A stretch of 64,000 bases of DNA from Rhodobiaceae bacterium (GTDB lineage Bacteria > Pseudomonadota > Alphaproteobacteria > Parvibaculales > Parvibaculaceae), in NCBI GenBank assembly GCA_003330885.1, contig CP030277.1, forward strand, positions 1,674,001 to 1,738,000. Direction: 5' to 3'. The notes beneath the pieces are model-generated. The model had not been told where the DNA came from. It did no database searches and was given only the letters and a program-made list of their open reading frames with translations. Below, piece by piece: positions 43,449 through 52,172 of this stretch (position 1 is the stretch's first letter; the number at the start of each line of letters is the position of its first letter). The position numbers and the translations under genes were made by a program.

Positions 43449-44051
43449 TCGCAGCGACTTCACGGTTTCGATCTCTTCAAAGAGCTGCGATGCAATCGCC
43501 ATCTTGTAGATCTCATAAGGTGCCTGTCCCCCGTCCTTCGGATCTGGGAACACATCATGAATGGCAAGAATACCGCCTGGAATTATCTTCGGCGCCCACA
43601 GACGATAGTCATTGAGCGCATGCTCCAGCGCATGTCCCCCATCGATAAACACCATCGCAAGCGGCGTTGCCCAATGGCGCGCCGCTACCGTCGATGGCGC
43701 CACCAGTGGAATAACACTGTCTTCAAGCTTGGCGATGCGAAGCGTTCGGCGAAACAGCGGAAACGTGTTGAGCATGCCAGTCTCTGCATCCGCGAGAGAG
43801 GGGTCGTGATGCTCCCACCCCGCCTGGTTCTCTTCTGACCCCAGATGATGGTCCAGGGCATAGAGAACCGATCCTGTTTCCTGACAAGCAAGCCCATAAT
43901 ACACCGTGGACTTCCCGCAATAGGACCCAACCTCCAGACAAGCGCCCTGCCCACTGACCTCACGCGCCGCACGATAAAGTGCATTGCCTTCAGCTGGGTC
44001 AAGAAATCCCTTGATGGTTTCAATGTCGATAGGAAGCGTCACACCAGTCAT
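43410..44051 (-). CDS. Class I SAM-dependent methyltransferase (family 24-like)
   Basis: A 213-residue methyltransferase with motif I ACLEVGSYCGKSTVYYG (residues 37-53), an acidic loop LYALDHHLGSEENQAGWEHH, and MVFIDGGHALEHALNDYRLW, in which the D-x-G-H pair resembles catechol/O-methyltransferase-like (family 24) enzymes. GGILAIHDVFPDPKDGG is the late metal-binding loop. Its end overlaps the convergent toroid gene by 39 bp. It may be the last gene of the minus-strand SDR-aldolase set (46 bp gap) or belong functionally to the opposite GT4 cluster. It is paired with the other methyltransferase only by position. Confidence 0.87.
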   Translation of the reverse strand: MTGVTLPIDIETIKGFLDPAEGNALYRAAREVSGQGACLEVGSYCGKSTVYYGLACQETGSVLYALDHHLGSEENQAGWEHHDPSLADAETGMLNTFPLFRRTLRIAKLEDSVIPLVAPSTVAARHWATPLAMVFIDGGHALEHALNDYRLWAPKIIPGGILAIHDVFPDPKDGGQAPYEIYKMAIASQLFEEIETVKSLRLLRRLGEGPLSK

Positions 44052-44097
44052 CTTGTCTCATCTCATTCGTCAAAGTCGCTCGCTTTATAAAGGATTT

Positions 44098-44730
44098 TCA
44101 CGCTCGTGCGTGGGTGATGACTGAAACAAATGCGTTGGCACGCCGGCGTGTTTCATCCAGATCCCCGCAGGGATCAAACACTGCAGCCCCAACACCAAAC
44201 CCATCCGCCCCGGCAGACCACCACTTGCCAGCATTTTCCATAGTGATCCCACCCGTCGGCAGAAGCAGCGCCTCGTCTCGCGCCATGACAGAGCGCCAGG
44301 CAGCAATCACTTTGGGACTAAGTGCCTCGGCAGGAAATATTTTCAGGCCCGCAGCCCCTGCATCCAATGCAGCAAACCCTTCCGATGGCGTGAAGACACC
44401 AGGAACTGGAATGAGCCCCACATCCAATGCACCAATCACCAGAGAAGCGTCCAGATGCGGCATGACCGCAAGCTCGCCGCCAGCATTCACCAGCGCCGCA
44501 AGGTCTTCCACCGTCCGCAGCGTGCCACCACCTACCAGAACATCATCACTGACAGAACCTCGAATGGCTTCGATGGAGTGGAGAGCCCCGTCCACATTGA
44601 GCGGCACCTCAAGAATACAAATACCTGCGTCGACCAAAGCTTGTGCTGTGGCAACAGCATGGGCAGGCTTTAGCCCCCGTAGAATGGCCACGATAGGCAT
44701 TCGTTCAAGAGAGTCTCGAAACCTGCTCAC
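44098..44730 (-). CDS. dgoA: 2-dehydro-3-deoxy-6-phosphogalactonate (KDPGal) aldolase-like
   Basis: A 210-residue class I aldolase of the KDPG/KDPGal family. The Schiff-base lysine is in AGAAGLKIFPAEAL, the catalytic glutamate in CILEVPLNVDGAL, and VGGGTLRTVEDL and PTGGITMEN form the phosphate site. The EVPLN form is like DgoA (D-galactonate pathway) rather than Eda (EVTLR). It splits 6-phospho-2-dehydro-3-deoxygalactonate to pyruvate and glyceraldehyde 3-phosphate. No dgoK, dgoD or galactonate transporter is nearby. Its start overlaps the SDR stop by 4 bp (44727-44730), so the two are coupled. Confidence 0.85.
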   Translation of the reverse strand: MSRFRDSLERMPIVAILRGLKPAHAVATAQALVDAGICILEVPLNVDGALHSIEAIRGSVSDDVLVGGGTLRTVEDLAALVNAGGELAVMPHLDASLVIGALDVGLIPVPGVFTPSEGFAALDAGAAGLKIFPAEALSPKVIAAWRSVMARDEALLLPTGGITMENAGKWWSAGADGFGVGAAVFDPCGDLDETRRRANAFVSVITHARA

Positions 44731-45572
44731 ACGTCGAGCCCCGTCATACGCAAGCTTTCCTCCCAGAGGCGCTTTGCCGCATCGGCATTCTTCGCAGCTC
44801 GCGACGGCTGCACTCTCTTCTTGCGCGTGTAGTACCCACCAGTCTGGCCGGCGACATCATCATCAGACGCCAGGTAAACACTCGTCTCCGCCCCTTTTTC
44901 CGGGGAGATCGCGAAAATCTTGCCAACCTTAAAGAAAGCGCTGAATGCGGTGTTGTTGTTTTCGCCAAACTTAGACGCAACAAAACCTGGGTGCAGACAA
45001 TTCGCCGTCACATGGCTCTCGCGCCAGCGGTCAGCCAGTTCGCGGGTGAAGAGAATGTTGGCGAGTTTGGAGCGTTGATAGGCCCGCCAGGCTGAGTAAG
45101 AGCCTTTCTGGCCATCCAGATCTGAGAAATTGAGGTCAGCACCACGGTGAGCGACGGAGGCAACAGTCACGACCCGTCCCTGATCAGCTGCCACAAGTTG
45201 GTCCTTCAACAAATTGGTGAGCAGAAACACGCTGAGATGATTAAGGGCGAAGGTGAGCTCAAACCCATCTGCAGACATCTGCTTTCCAACGAACATCGCA
45301 CCCGCATTATTCACCAAAACATCGAGCGTGGAGTGCGCTGCACGGATTTCGTCGGCAACAGCCCGCACATCATCGAACTTTGAGAGATCAGATCTAAAAA
45401 AGGCAATGTCAGGGTTGCCGGTCTGCTTTATAAGCTCTTCTACAACACGCACGCCTTTTTCTGGGTTACGTGCCACCAGACCGACCTGCGCCCCACCCTC
45501 AGCTAAACGCCGCGCTGTGATCAGGCCTATGCCATCTGTTGCGCCGGTCACAATGACCCTTTTTTGTCCCAT
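44727..45572 (-). CDS. Short-chain dehydrogenase/reductase (retinol-dehydrogenase-like)
   Basis: A 281-residue classical SDR starting at ATG 45572 (MGQKRVIVTGATDGIGLI), with GAGGCGGG upstream; an earlier in-frame ATG at 45623 is not supported. Motifs are VTGATDGIG (TGxxxGxG), LVNNAGAMF (NNAG), RVVTVASVA with the catalytic Ser, and YQRSKLAN (YxxxK). The GAETSVYLASDDDVAGQTGG stretch and C-terminal KAAKRLWEES-like end fit the retinol dehydrogenase/WWOX-type SDR subgroup. It overlaps the KDPGal-like aldolase, although such SDRs usually act on lipophilic alcohols. The pathway link is unclear. Confidence 0.88.
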   Translation of the reverse strand: MGQKRVIVTGATDGIGLITARRLAEGGAQVGLVARNPEKGVRVVEELIKQTGNPDIAFFRSDLSKFDDVRAVADEIRAAHSTLDVLVNNAGAMFVGKQMSADGFELTFALNHLSVFLLTNLLKDQLVAADQGRVVTVASVAHRGADLNFSDLDGQKGSYSAWRAYQRSKLANILFTRELADRWRESHVTANCLHPGFVASKFGENNNTAFSAFFKVGKIFAISPEKGAETSVYLASDDDVAGQTGGYYTRKKRVQPSRAAKNADAAKRLWEESLRMTGLDV

Positions 45573-45735
45573 TTTGTCCCGCCTCTGTCGTGTCAGCCCA
45601 ATACAGAAACAACTTGTTAACACCTAAACGCCATTTGCCCCCTGTTTTTGTCCAGCTTCTGACAATCGGTCAACGATTGAGCAATAAACCTCCTCAATAC
45701 TAGCGGAATTCGGGATTTCATCAGGGGTATGGCGG

Positions 45736-46668
45736 ATGGCCGAGACGGAACACAACGCGTCTGACGAACAGCGGGAATATGACGCGATTCTGGCGGCAGT
45801 GATGGAAACACCGCGGGGCCGGTGGTTCATTGAAGAATTCACACGGCGCAACAGAACAGCTGATACTGACAAGCTTCTCTCAGCTATTGAAGCCATCGGC
45901 AATGTTGCCCAGGCTGCAACGGCACCTGCACAGACCGTAGACGTTCTGCGCCTCGAACTGCAGGAGATGAGTGCATCCATTCAACAGACGCGTTCTGAGA
46001 TTGCGGCTATCAAACCGACTGATGGCGGGAACAACCGGATCATGAGCGCCACCGGCGAACTCGACGCCATCGTGACCGCCACCGAGCGCGCCACTTCTGA
46101 AATTCTGGCAGCTGCTGAACGCACACAGGAAATTGCCGAAAAGCTCAAAGAACAGGGTGCGAACGAAGATCTATGTGACGAATTGGAAGCGCACGCGACG
46201 GCCATATTCATGGCCTGCTCATTCCAGGACATTACCGGTCAGCGGACAACCAAAGTTGTTCAGGTCCTCCACTACCTTGAACATCGCGTCAACTCGATGA
46301 TCAGCATCTGGGGCGTTGAGCCTGGAGATGAAGAAAGAGCCATGTCGACTGCGCATCTCGATCCCAAAGACACGCGACCAGATGCACACCTCCTAAATGG
46401 CCCTCAAGCAGATGACAAAGCGCCATCGCAAGAAGACATCGATGCGATGATGAACGACTTGGACTCTATCGACGACATTGACGATATCGACATGGTTGCA
46501 GGAGAGCCCGACACGGCCCCTGTTGCCGCCCTACAATCTGACCGGGTGATCGCCGACGATCTCGAGTTTGCAGAACCAGCTCCCGTCGCAGCACCACCCG
46601 CCGAAATGGCAGCTGAGGGTGCAGGAGAAGAGATCGCCCAGGACGACATTGACGCCCTGTTTAACTAG
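45736..46668 (+). CDS. CheZ-like protein phosphatase with two CheY/FliM-type tail peptides
   Basis: A 310-residue protein, ATG 45736 with AGGGG 8 bases upstream. Residues about 45-200 form a long helical hairpin ending in the phosphatase motif CSFQDITGQR (161-170). D165 and Q169 match CheZ's catalytic Asp and Gln with the same 4-residue spacing. The family dephosphorylates CheY-P. The tail (200-310) is acidic and disordered and holds two short peptides of the FliM N-terminal/CheY-binding type: SQEDIDAMM (231-239) and AQDDIDALF (301-309, at the C-terminus). E. coli CheZ has one such peptide. No che or fla genes are adjacent, so it is an orphan here. Confidence 0.85.
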   Translation: MAETEHNASDEQREYDAILAAVMETPRGRWFIEEFTRRNRTADTDKLLSAIEAIGNVAQAATAPAQTVDVLRLELQEMSASIQQTRSEIAAIKPTDGGNNRIMSATGELDAIVTATERATSEILAAAERTQEIAEKLKEQGANEDLCDELEAHATAIFMACSFQDITGQRTTKVVQVLHYLEHRVNSMISIWGVEPGDEERAMSTAHLDPKDTRPDAHLLNGPQADDKAPSQEDIDAMMNDLDSIDDIDDIDMVAGEPDTAPVAALQSDRVIADDLEFAEPAPVAAPPAEMAAEGAGEEIAQDDIDALFN

Positions 46669-46674
46669 GCGGAC

Positions 46675-47295
46675 CTAGGCGAGGACACGGTTAGTCGTGT
46701 GTGCCCGCCACACACCGAGGCGCTCATCTGATCTTTCTCCCAAGTCGTCCGGTCCGGTCCAGGAAAGGTGTGTCAGAGAAAAAGGCGACACGTCGAACTG
46801 AAAACCGCCTTCGTTAGGCAAATCCAACGCCAAGACCATGGCAGCTCGAATAAGCGCCAAATGGGACACCACCACCAAGGGACGGTCGGGATAATGCCGG
46901 GTAAGCCTCTCGATCAAAGAAGCCACGCGCGTCACAACGGCATCAAAACTTTCGCCCCCCTCTGGCACAATGCTTGAGGGTGTGGACCAATCAATTTGCG
47001 GGTTGGCTTTATGCACCTCCGACTGACGACGCCCAGCCCAACTTCCAAGATCCTGATCCGTCAAATCATCGGCAGTCACAGCATTTGCTTCGGGGTTGAG
47101 CGCTTGAACGGTTTGCCGAGCGCGGGCAAGCGGGGATGTCAGCCACACCGCCCCTTGAGGCAGTTGGGACATCAGCCTCCGCGCCATCACCATGTCTGGC
47201 GGAACGGTCGGCAAATCAAGACGCCCGGCATACCTACCCGGGTCTTGAAGCAGCGCCCCGTGACGCACCCAATACCAGTCTGATCGCATCTCCAC
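46675..47295 (-). CDS. Histidine phosphatase family protein
   Basis: A 206-residue phosphoglycerate-mutase-like phosphatase. The phosphohistidine motif is YWVRHGALLQDPGRYAGRLD (RHG), followed by WLTSPLARARQTVQ (second Arg), and the distal VVSHLALIRAAMV (His). It resembles CobC/alpha-ribazole-5'-phosphate phosphatase or phosphoglycerate phosphatase; no cobalamin genes are near, so the substrate is open. It starts at ATG 47295, or ATG 47289. It is convergent with the CheZ-like gene, 6 bp away. Confidence 0.87.
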   Translation of the reverse strand: MEMRSDWYWVRHGALLQDPGRYAGRLDLPTVPPDMVMARRLMSQLPQGAVWLTSPLARARQTVQALNPEANAVTADDLTDQDLGSWAGRRQSEVHKANPQIDWSTPSSIVPEGGESFDAVVTRVASLIERLTRHYPDRPLVVVSHLALIRAAMVLALDLPNEGGFQFDVSPFSLTHLSWTGPDDLGERSDERLGVWRAHTTNRVLA

Positions 47296-47433
47296 CCCGA
47301 CTCAGCCGCGAAAACACCCAGTATGCCTGCTCTCTAAGGCTCACCCCACGATTAGGTGACTCACACAGGCGCTCTCTGCTATGACCACGCCAACAAAATT
47401 GCCCCAATTCGCAGATTCATAAGAGGATCCCTC

Positions 47434-48213
47434 ATGTCAGACCCCATCATTCTTGTCGAAAAATCAAACGGCATCGCCACCGTTACACTCAACCGTCCTG
47501 ACGCGATGAACGCGCTGTCCCTGGAACTTCGCGAAGCCATTGCCGACACGTTTCAGGATTTGGAAGCTGACCCTGAAGTTCGCGTCGCGGTCCTAACTGG
47601 TGCCGGCCGCGCTTTTTGCGCCGGGCTCGACCTGAAGGAACTGGGCGAACAGGGCCTCACCGGGCCGGACAATGCCGTCACCCACAAAGATCCCGTCACA
47701 TCGATCAACCAGTTCAGCGGGCCTGTCATCGGTGCCATCAACGGCGTCGCCATCACAGGCGGTTTTGAACTTGCGCTTGCCTGCGACGTTCTTATCGCCT
47801 CAACAAATTGTCGCTTTGCCGATACCCATGCCCGCGTTGGCATTCTTCCTGGTTGGGGTCTCTCACAAAAGCTGTCACGAGCCATTGGCATCTATCGCGC
47901 AAAAGAACTCTCACTGACCGGCAATTTCTTGAGCGCAGAACAAGCCGCTGAATGGGGTCTCGTCAACCGTGTCGTCGAACCGGACGAACTGGTGAGCATT
48001 GCTCAGGGCCTTGCAGCTGACATGCTCACCGTCGTCCCTGAATGTCTGCCCGCCTATAAGCAGCTCATAGACGACGGCTTCGCAGAAGCTTTTGGCGACG
48101 CCCTAAAAACGGAACTCAAAGTCTCCGGCGCGGCTAACTCAAGTGTCTCCGCCGATGCTCTGGAAAGCCGCCGCGCAGGCATCCAGAAACGCGGCAAATC
48201 CCAGGCGACCTAA
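47434..48213 (+). CDS. Enoyl-CoA hydratase/isomerase
   Basis: A 259-residue crotonase-fold enzyme, ATG 47434 (MSDPIILVEKSNG), with AGAGGATC upstream. Family motifs are ATVTLNRPDAMNALSLELRE, AFCAGLDLKELGEQG (oxyanion hole 1), AINGVAITGGFELALACD (oxyanion hole 2) and FADTHARVGILPGWGLSQ. In the second hole, the Glu of the hydratase pair (E-x-A/G) is present as GGFELA. The second catalytic glutamate, near residues 135-150, appears as TNCRFADTHARVG with no clear Glu. It may therefore act as an isomerase or hydratase of a narrower type. It is monocistronic. Confidence 0.88.
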   Translation: MSDPIILVEKSNGIATVTLNRPDAMNALSLELREAIADTFQDLEADPEVRVAVLTGAGRAFCAGLDLKELGEQGLTGPDNAVTHKDPVTSINQFSGPVIGAINGVAITGGFELALACDVLIASTNCRFADTHARVGILPGWGLSQKLSRAIGIYRAKELSLTGNFLSAEQAAEWGLVNRVVEPDELVSIAQGLAADMLTVVPECLPAYKQLIDDGFAEAFGDALKTELKVSGAANSSVSADALESRRAGIQKRGKSQAT

Positions 48214-48335
48214 CCTGACCGCCTAACAGAGACAAGGAACGCAAGGTTATCCTGGCGTTCTGGCCTCCCCCTCGCACTTTTCAATGAGCCACACTAAACT
48301 CTGGCTCATTGAAATTCCCTTGGGAGGAGGACCCC

Positions 48336-50081
48336 ATGCACGATCTCGTTATTCGCGGCGGCACCGTTTATGACGGCACTGGCGGCGCACCGTTCAAGGC
48401 AGATATCGCCATCGACGGCACCAAGATTTCTGCCGTCGGCGACGTCAGCGACAAGGGCCGCACCGAAATTGATGCGACGGGCCAGATCGTGACGCCGGGC
48501 TTTGTAGACATTCATACCCACTATGATGGCCAGGTCACCTGGGACCCCTACCTTCAGCCCTCCACTTTCCACGGCGTCACCACCGCCGTCATGGGCAATT
48601 GCGGCGTTGGATTCGCACCCTGCAAACCAGACGAGCATGACTGGCTGATTGGCCTCATGGAAGGTGTTGAGGATATTCCCGGCACCGCTCTTGCCGAAGG
48701 TATTGACTGGCGCTGGGAAAGTTTCCCGGAATATATGAAGGCCGTCGAGGAGTCGCCACTCGCTTTGGACATCGGACTGCAAGTGCCTCACGGCGCGCTG
48801 CGCGCCTATGTCATGGGACAACGCGGCGCAGATCTCGAACCCGCCAATGATGAGGACATCAAACAGATGTCGGACCTCGTGGTTGACGCGCTGGAAGCTG
48901 GCGCGCTTGGCTTTTCCACGTCGCGTACAGAAAAACACCGGGATAAAAACGGTGCCCATACACCGAGCTTCAAAGCAGAACAGGCAGAACTTCACGGCAT
49001 CGCAGCAGCCATGGGCAAAGCAGATAAAGGCGTCATTCAGCTGATCGCTGACTTCTGGGACTTCGAACCGGAATTCGCCATGCTGCGCGGCATGGTGGAA
49101 GTCTCAGGCCGTCCACTTTCCCTCACAATTGAGCAGGACGACCGGCATCCCGACATCTGGCAAAAGGTCTTGGGCGGGATCGGCGACGCGGCGGCCAAAG
49201 GCCTCCCCATGCGCGGCCAGGTCCCACCCCGCCCCACAGGCGTGCTGATGGGCCTCACCTCGACGCTGAACCCCTTCCTTCTTCATCAGACTTTCAGAAC
49301 CATCGCGCATTTGCCTCTGGAGCAGCAGGTGAAGGAACTGCGCGATCCGGCCTTCCGGGAGAAACTACTGGCTGAAGAACCGGATTATCCCGAAGGTCAG
49401 ATCATCACCATGCTCTGCACCGCCTATCACAAAATGTTTGAGCTTGGCGATCCACCGAACTACGAGCCTGCGCCCGAAGACAGCGCGGGTGGCGTTGCAG
49501 AAGCGTCCGGCAAGAGCCCGCGAGAGCAGGTATTGGACTGGATGCTGGAGCGGGACGGCAACGCTCTCCTCTACTTCCCCCTGATGAACTATGTGGGCGG
49601 AAGTCTCGATGATGTCCACACCATGATGACCCATCCGAACGTGGCCTTCGGCCTTGGCGACGGTGGCGCACATGTCGGTATTCTATGTGACGCGAGTTTC
49701 CCATCAACGCTCCTCACCCACTGGGGCCGGGACCGAACACGTGGCCCCAAACTTCCGCTGGCATGGCTGATCCACGGACAGACCAAGGCAAATGCAGAAA
49801 TCGTTGGCCTACATGACCGCGGCGTCGTGGCGCCAGGGATGAAAGCCGATGTCAACGTGATTGACTTCGACAATCTGCGTCTTCACGCTCCGGAAATCGT
49901 CCATGACCTTCCTGCGGGCGGCAAACGTCTTATCCAGAAAGCAAGCGGCTACACCGCCACCATCATCTCCGGCGTCATCGCTTTCGAGAATGGAGTTCCA
50001 ACGGGCAAGCTGAATGGACAGCTCATTCGCGGTGCTCAAGCAAGACCTGCTGGCGTCCAGATCCCGGTTGCAGCAGATTGA
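48336..50081 (+). CDS. Amidohydrolase family protein, N-acyl-D-amino-acid deacylase-like
   Basis: A 581-residue amidohydrolase starting at ATG 48336 (MHDLVIRGGTVYDGTG), with GGGAGGAGG upstream. It has the beta-sandwich edge (IVTPGFVDIHTHYDGQVTWD), the HTHYDGQ metal ligands, the conserved Cys in VMGNCGVGFAP (third ligand in D-aminoacylases), and later GLGDGGAHVGILCD with the catalytic Asp/His. The length and motifs fit the D-aminoacylase/amidohydrolase-3 group, which hydrolyses N-acyl or N-carbamoyl amino compounds. It is translationally coupled to the DUF1295 gene (TTGA overlap at 50078). Confidence 0.88.
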   Translation: MHDLVIRGGTVYDGTGGAPFKADIAIDGTKISAVGDVSDKGRTEIDATGQIVTPGFVDIHTHYDGQVTWDPYLQPSTFHGVTTAVMGNCGVGFAPCKPDEHDWLIGLMEGVEDIPGTALAEGIDWRWESFPEYMKAVEESPLALDIGLQVPHGALRAYVMGQRGADLEPANDEDIKQMSDLVVDALEAGALGFSTSRTEKHRDKNGAHTPSFKAEQAELHGIAAAMGKADKGVIQLIADFWDFEPEFAMLRGMVEVSGRPLSLTIEQDDRHPDIWQKVLGGIGDAAAKGLPMRGQVPPRPTGVLMGLTSTLNPFLLHQTFRTIAHLPLEQQVKELRDPAFREKLLAEEPDYPEGQIITMLCTAYHKMFELGDPPNYEPAPEDSAGGVAEASGKSPREQVLDWMLERDGNALLYFPLMNYVGGSLDDVHTMMTHPNVAFGLGDGGAHVGILCDASFPSTLLTHWGRDRTRGPKLPLAWLIHGQTKANAEIVGLHDRGVVAPGMKADVNVIDFDNLRLHAPEIVHDLPAGGKRLIQKASGYTATIISGVIAFENGVPTGKLNGQLIRGAQARPAGVQIPVAAD

Positions 50082-50959
50082 GTGGGAGCAGCTGGCGACA
50101 TCACCGATACGGTCCCGCGATCATCAGCCTGATCGTCTATCTACCCGCCGTCGGTGTTGCTTGGTGGGTGGTTACCACGGCGCCCACACAATCCGTCCTT
50201 TGGAACACATTGATCGCCGATGTGGCAGCGACTCTTGTTGTTTTTGTCGCAAGTGTTTTGACACGCAACTCCAGCATTTATGATCCCTATTGGAGCGTCG
50301 CCCCACCGCTGATTGCGATCTACTGGTTTGTCGCTATTGGCAACGCGGAGCTGACACCACGGGAGTGGTTGGCGTTTGGCCTTGTCCTGCTCTGGGCTCT
50401 ACGTCTTACGTTCAACTGCATGCGCCGCTGGAGGTCATATGCAGAGCAGGACTTCCGCTACCTGGACTTGAAGGCCAGGTTCGGCCGTCTCTATCCCTTG
50501 GTCGATCTCTTAGGCATTGAACTCTACCCGACGGTCTTGGTCTTCCTGGGCTGCATCCCGCTTCTCGCGGTTGCAGAGTCAGAGGAATCGCTTGGTCTGC
50601 TCGATGGGTTTGCAGTTGCGATTACCTTTGCAGCGATACTCTTGGAAACCGTCGCTGATGAACAGATGTGGGCTTATCGTAAGACGCGCACGCCGAACGC
50701 CCCTATCTGCACAAGGGGAGTCTGGGCCTATTCTCAGCACCCAAATTATGTCGGTGAACTACTGTTCTGGTGGGGCATCTACCTGTTCGGTCTCGCGTCA
50801 GGCATGAGCGCCCCTTGGATGATTGCCGGCGCCCTTGCCATGACATTGCTCTTTGTTCTCATCTCTGTGCCAATGATGGTGACGCGCAAACGCGAGCGCT
50901 ACCCAAACTACGACGCGCTGGTAAAAGACATTCCGGTCTTGTTCCCAAAACCATTTTGA
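50078..50959 (+). CDS. DUF1295 membrane protein (steroid 5-alpha-reductase/ICMT-like)
   Basis: A 293-residue polytopic inner-membrane protein with about seven hydrophobic segments. The DUF1295/steroid-5-alpha-reductase-like motif is RGVWAYSQHPNYVGELLFWW, with a downstream RKRERYPNYDALVKDIPVL. In relatives this catalytic helix binds NADPH or SAM next to a lipid. The start is TTG 50078, which overlaps the stop of the amidohydrolase (TTGA). GGGAGC lies 3 bases inside, so coupling is the likely mode of initiation. Its role may be reduction or methylation of a lipophilic substrate. Convergent with gltS. Confidence 0.87.
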   Translation: MSGSSWRHHRYGPAIISLIVYLPAVGVAWWVVTTAPTQSVLWNTLIADVAATLVVFVASVLTRNSSIYDPYWSVAPPLIAIYWFVAIGNAELTPREWLAFGLVLLWALRLTFNCMRRWRSYAEQDFRYLDLKARFGRLYPLVDLLGIELYPTVLVFLGCIPLLAVAESEESLGLLDGFAVAITFAAILLETVADEQMWAYRKTRTPNAPICTRGVWAYSQHPNYVGELLFWWGIYLFGLASGMSAPWMIAGALAMTLLFVLISVPMMVTRKRERYPNYDALVKDIPVLFPKPF

Positions 50960-50962
50960 CCG

Positions 50963-52171
50963 TCAGCCTGCCAGGAAAAACTGAATAACGAAGGCGTTGC
51001 TCAGATCCACGAAAAAAGCTCCAACCAGCGGCAGAATGATAAAGGCTGTTGGGGCTGGTCCGTGAGATTTGGTCACCGCCGTCATATTTGCCACCGCTGT
51101 CGGTGTGGCGCCTAAGGCAAACCCGGCAAAGCCTGCGCTCAACACAGTTGCCAGATAATCTCGCCCCATCAGCGGGAAGAGCAGGAATAGAATGAACAGC
51201 ACTGCGACAATCGCCTGCAGCCCAAGGATGAAGAGCAAAGGTCCAGCAAGGTCGGCTATGGACCAGAGCTGCATGGCCATCAGCGACATCGCAATAAAAA
51301 GCCCAAGCGAAAAATCCGACACAACAGCTAGCGCTTTTGTCCGCGCGGGCCAATGCAGGTTGGGCATCACGTAGGGCACTGTGTTGGAGAGCACAATTGC
51401 GACCAGCAGACAGGAAACAAAGAGTGGCAGCCTGAGACCCGTTTGCGAAATTGCCTCATTCAGGAAGTATCCGAGAATAATCGCAATATGAAGAACCAGC
51501 ACCACGCCCATAATATTGATGTGGTTGATCTGCTCCGTCTCTTCCTTTTCATGTGGGATACCAACCAGCAATCCGTCAGGTGCGCTGTCTTGGATGTTAT
51601 TGCGCGCCAAAAGGAATTTTGCAATCGGGCCCCCGAGCAGGCTAGCAAGAACAAGCCCGAATGTCGCCGACGCCACACCTATTTCAAGGGCGTTTGGCAC
51701 ACCATGATTTGCAGCAATTTCTGGAGCCCAGGCAATCGCCGTGCCATGCCCGCCGATCAGGGAAGCTGAGCCGGTTAGAATGCCCGCTGCTTCCGGCAAC
51801 CCCACCAGAGACGCGCCAGCAATCCCCACAACATTCTGGATCACAATGAAACTCAGCGTCAGCCCAAGGAGGATCAACAATGGCCGCCCACCAGACAAAA
51901 GATCTGACAGCCTCGCATTCAATCCAATCGCTGTAAAAAAATAGACCAGCAATGTGTCACGCGTATCGAGTTCGTACTCGATCGCATAGCCACTTACGCT
52001 GAACAGAACCAACGCCGCAACAGAGGCAATCATGCCGCCCGTAACAGGCTCAGGAATATTAAATGTCCGCAGGAAGGCAATCCGTGCCGTCAGCCGAATG
52101 CCAACGAAATAGACTATGATCCCTATCGTATAGGCAAGAAAGTTCTCAATCGTAACGATCTGATCGATCAT
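50963..52171 (-). CDS. gltS: Sodium/glutamate symporter
   Basis: A 402-residue ESS-family (GltS) carrier with about 10 to 12 hydrophobic helices. The characteristic glycine-rich re-entrant stretches are GSASLIGGHGTAIAWAP (about 139-155) and GFAGFALGATPTAVANMTAV (near the C-terminus). IPEPVTGGMIASV near residue 40 is also typical. It takes up glutamate with sodium. It starts one base after the stop of the periplasmic binding protein gene upstream, which is an unusual pairing for a carrier that does not need one. The start is ATG 52171. Confidence 0.92.
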   Translation of the reverse strand: MIDQIVTIENFLAYTIGIIVYFVGIRLTARIAFLRTFNIPEPVTGGMIASVAALVLFSVSGYAIEYELDTRDTLLVYFFTAIGLNARLSDLLSGGRPLLILLGLTLSFIVIQNVVGIAGASLVGLPEAAGILTGSASLIGGHGTAIAWAPEIAANHGVPNALEIGVASATFGLVLASLLGGPIAKFLLARNNIQDSAPDGLLVGIPHEKEETEQINHINIMGVVLVLHIAIILGYFLNEAISQTGLRLPLFVSCLLVAIVLSNTVPYVMPNLHWPARTKALAVVSDFSLGLFIAMSLMAMQLWSIADLAGPLLFILGLQAIVAVLFILFLLFPLMGRDYLATVLSAGFAGFALGATPTAVANMTAVTKSHGPAPTAFIILPLVGAFFVDLSNAFVIQFFLAG

Positions 52172-52172
52172 A

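Noticed and set aside
48306-48995. A 229-codon minus-strand frame in the amidohydrolase gene
   Set aside because: Antisense to HTHYDGQ-bearing coding sequence and without a ribosome site.
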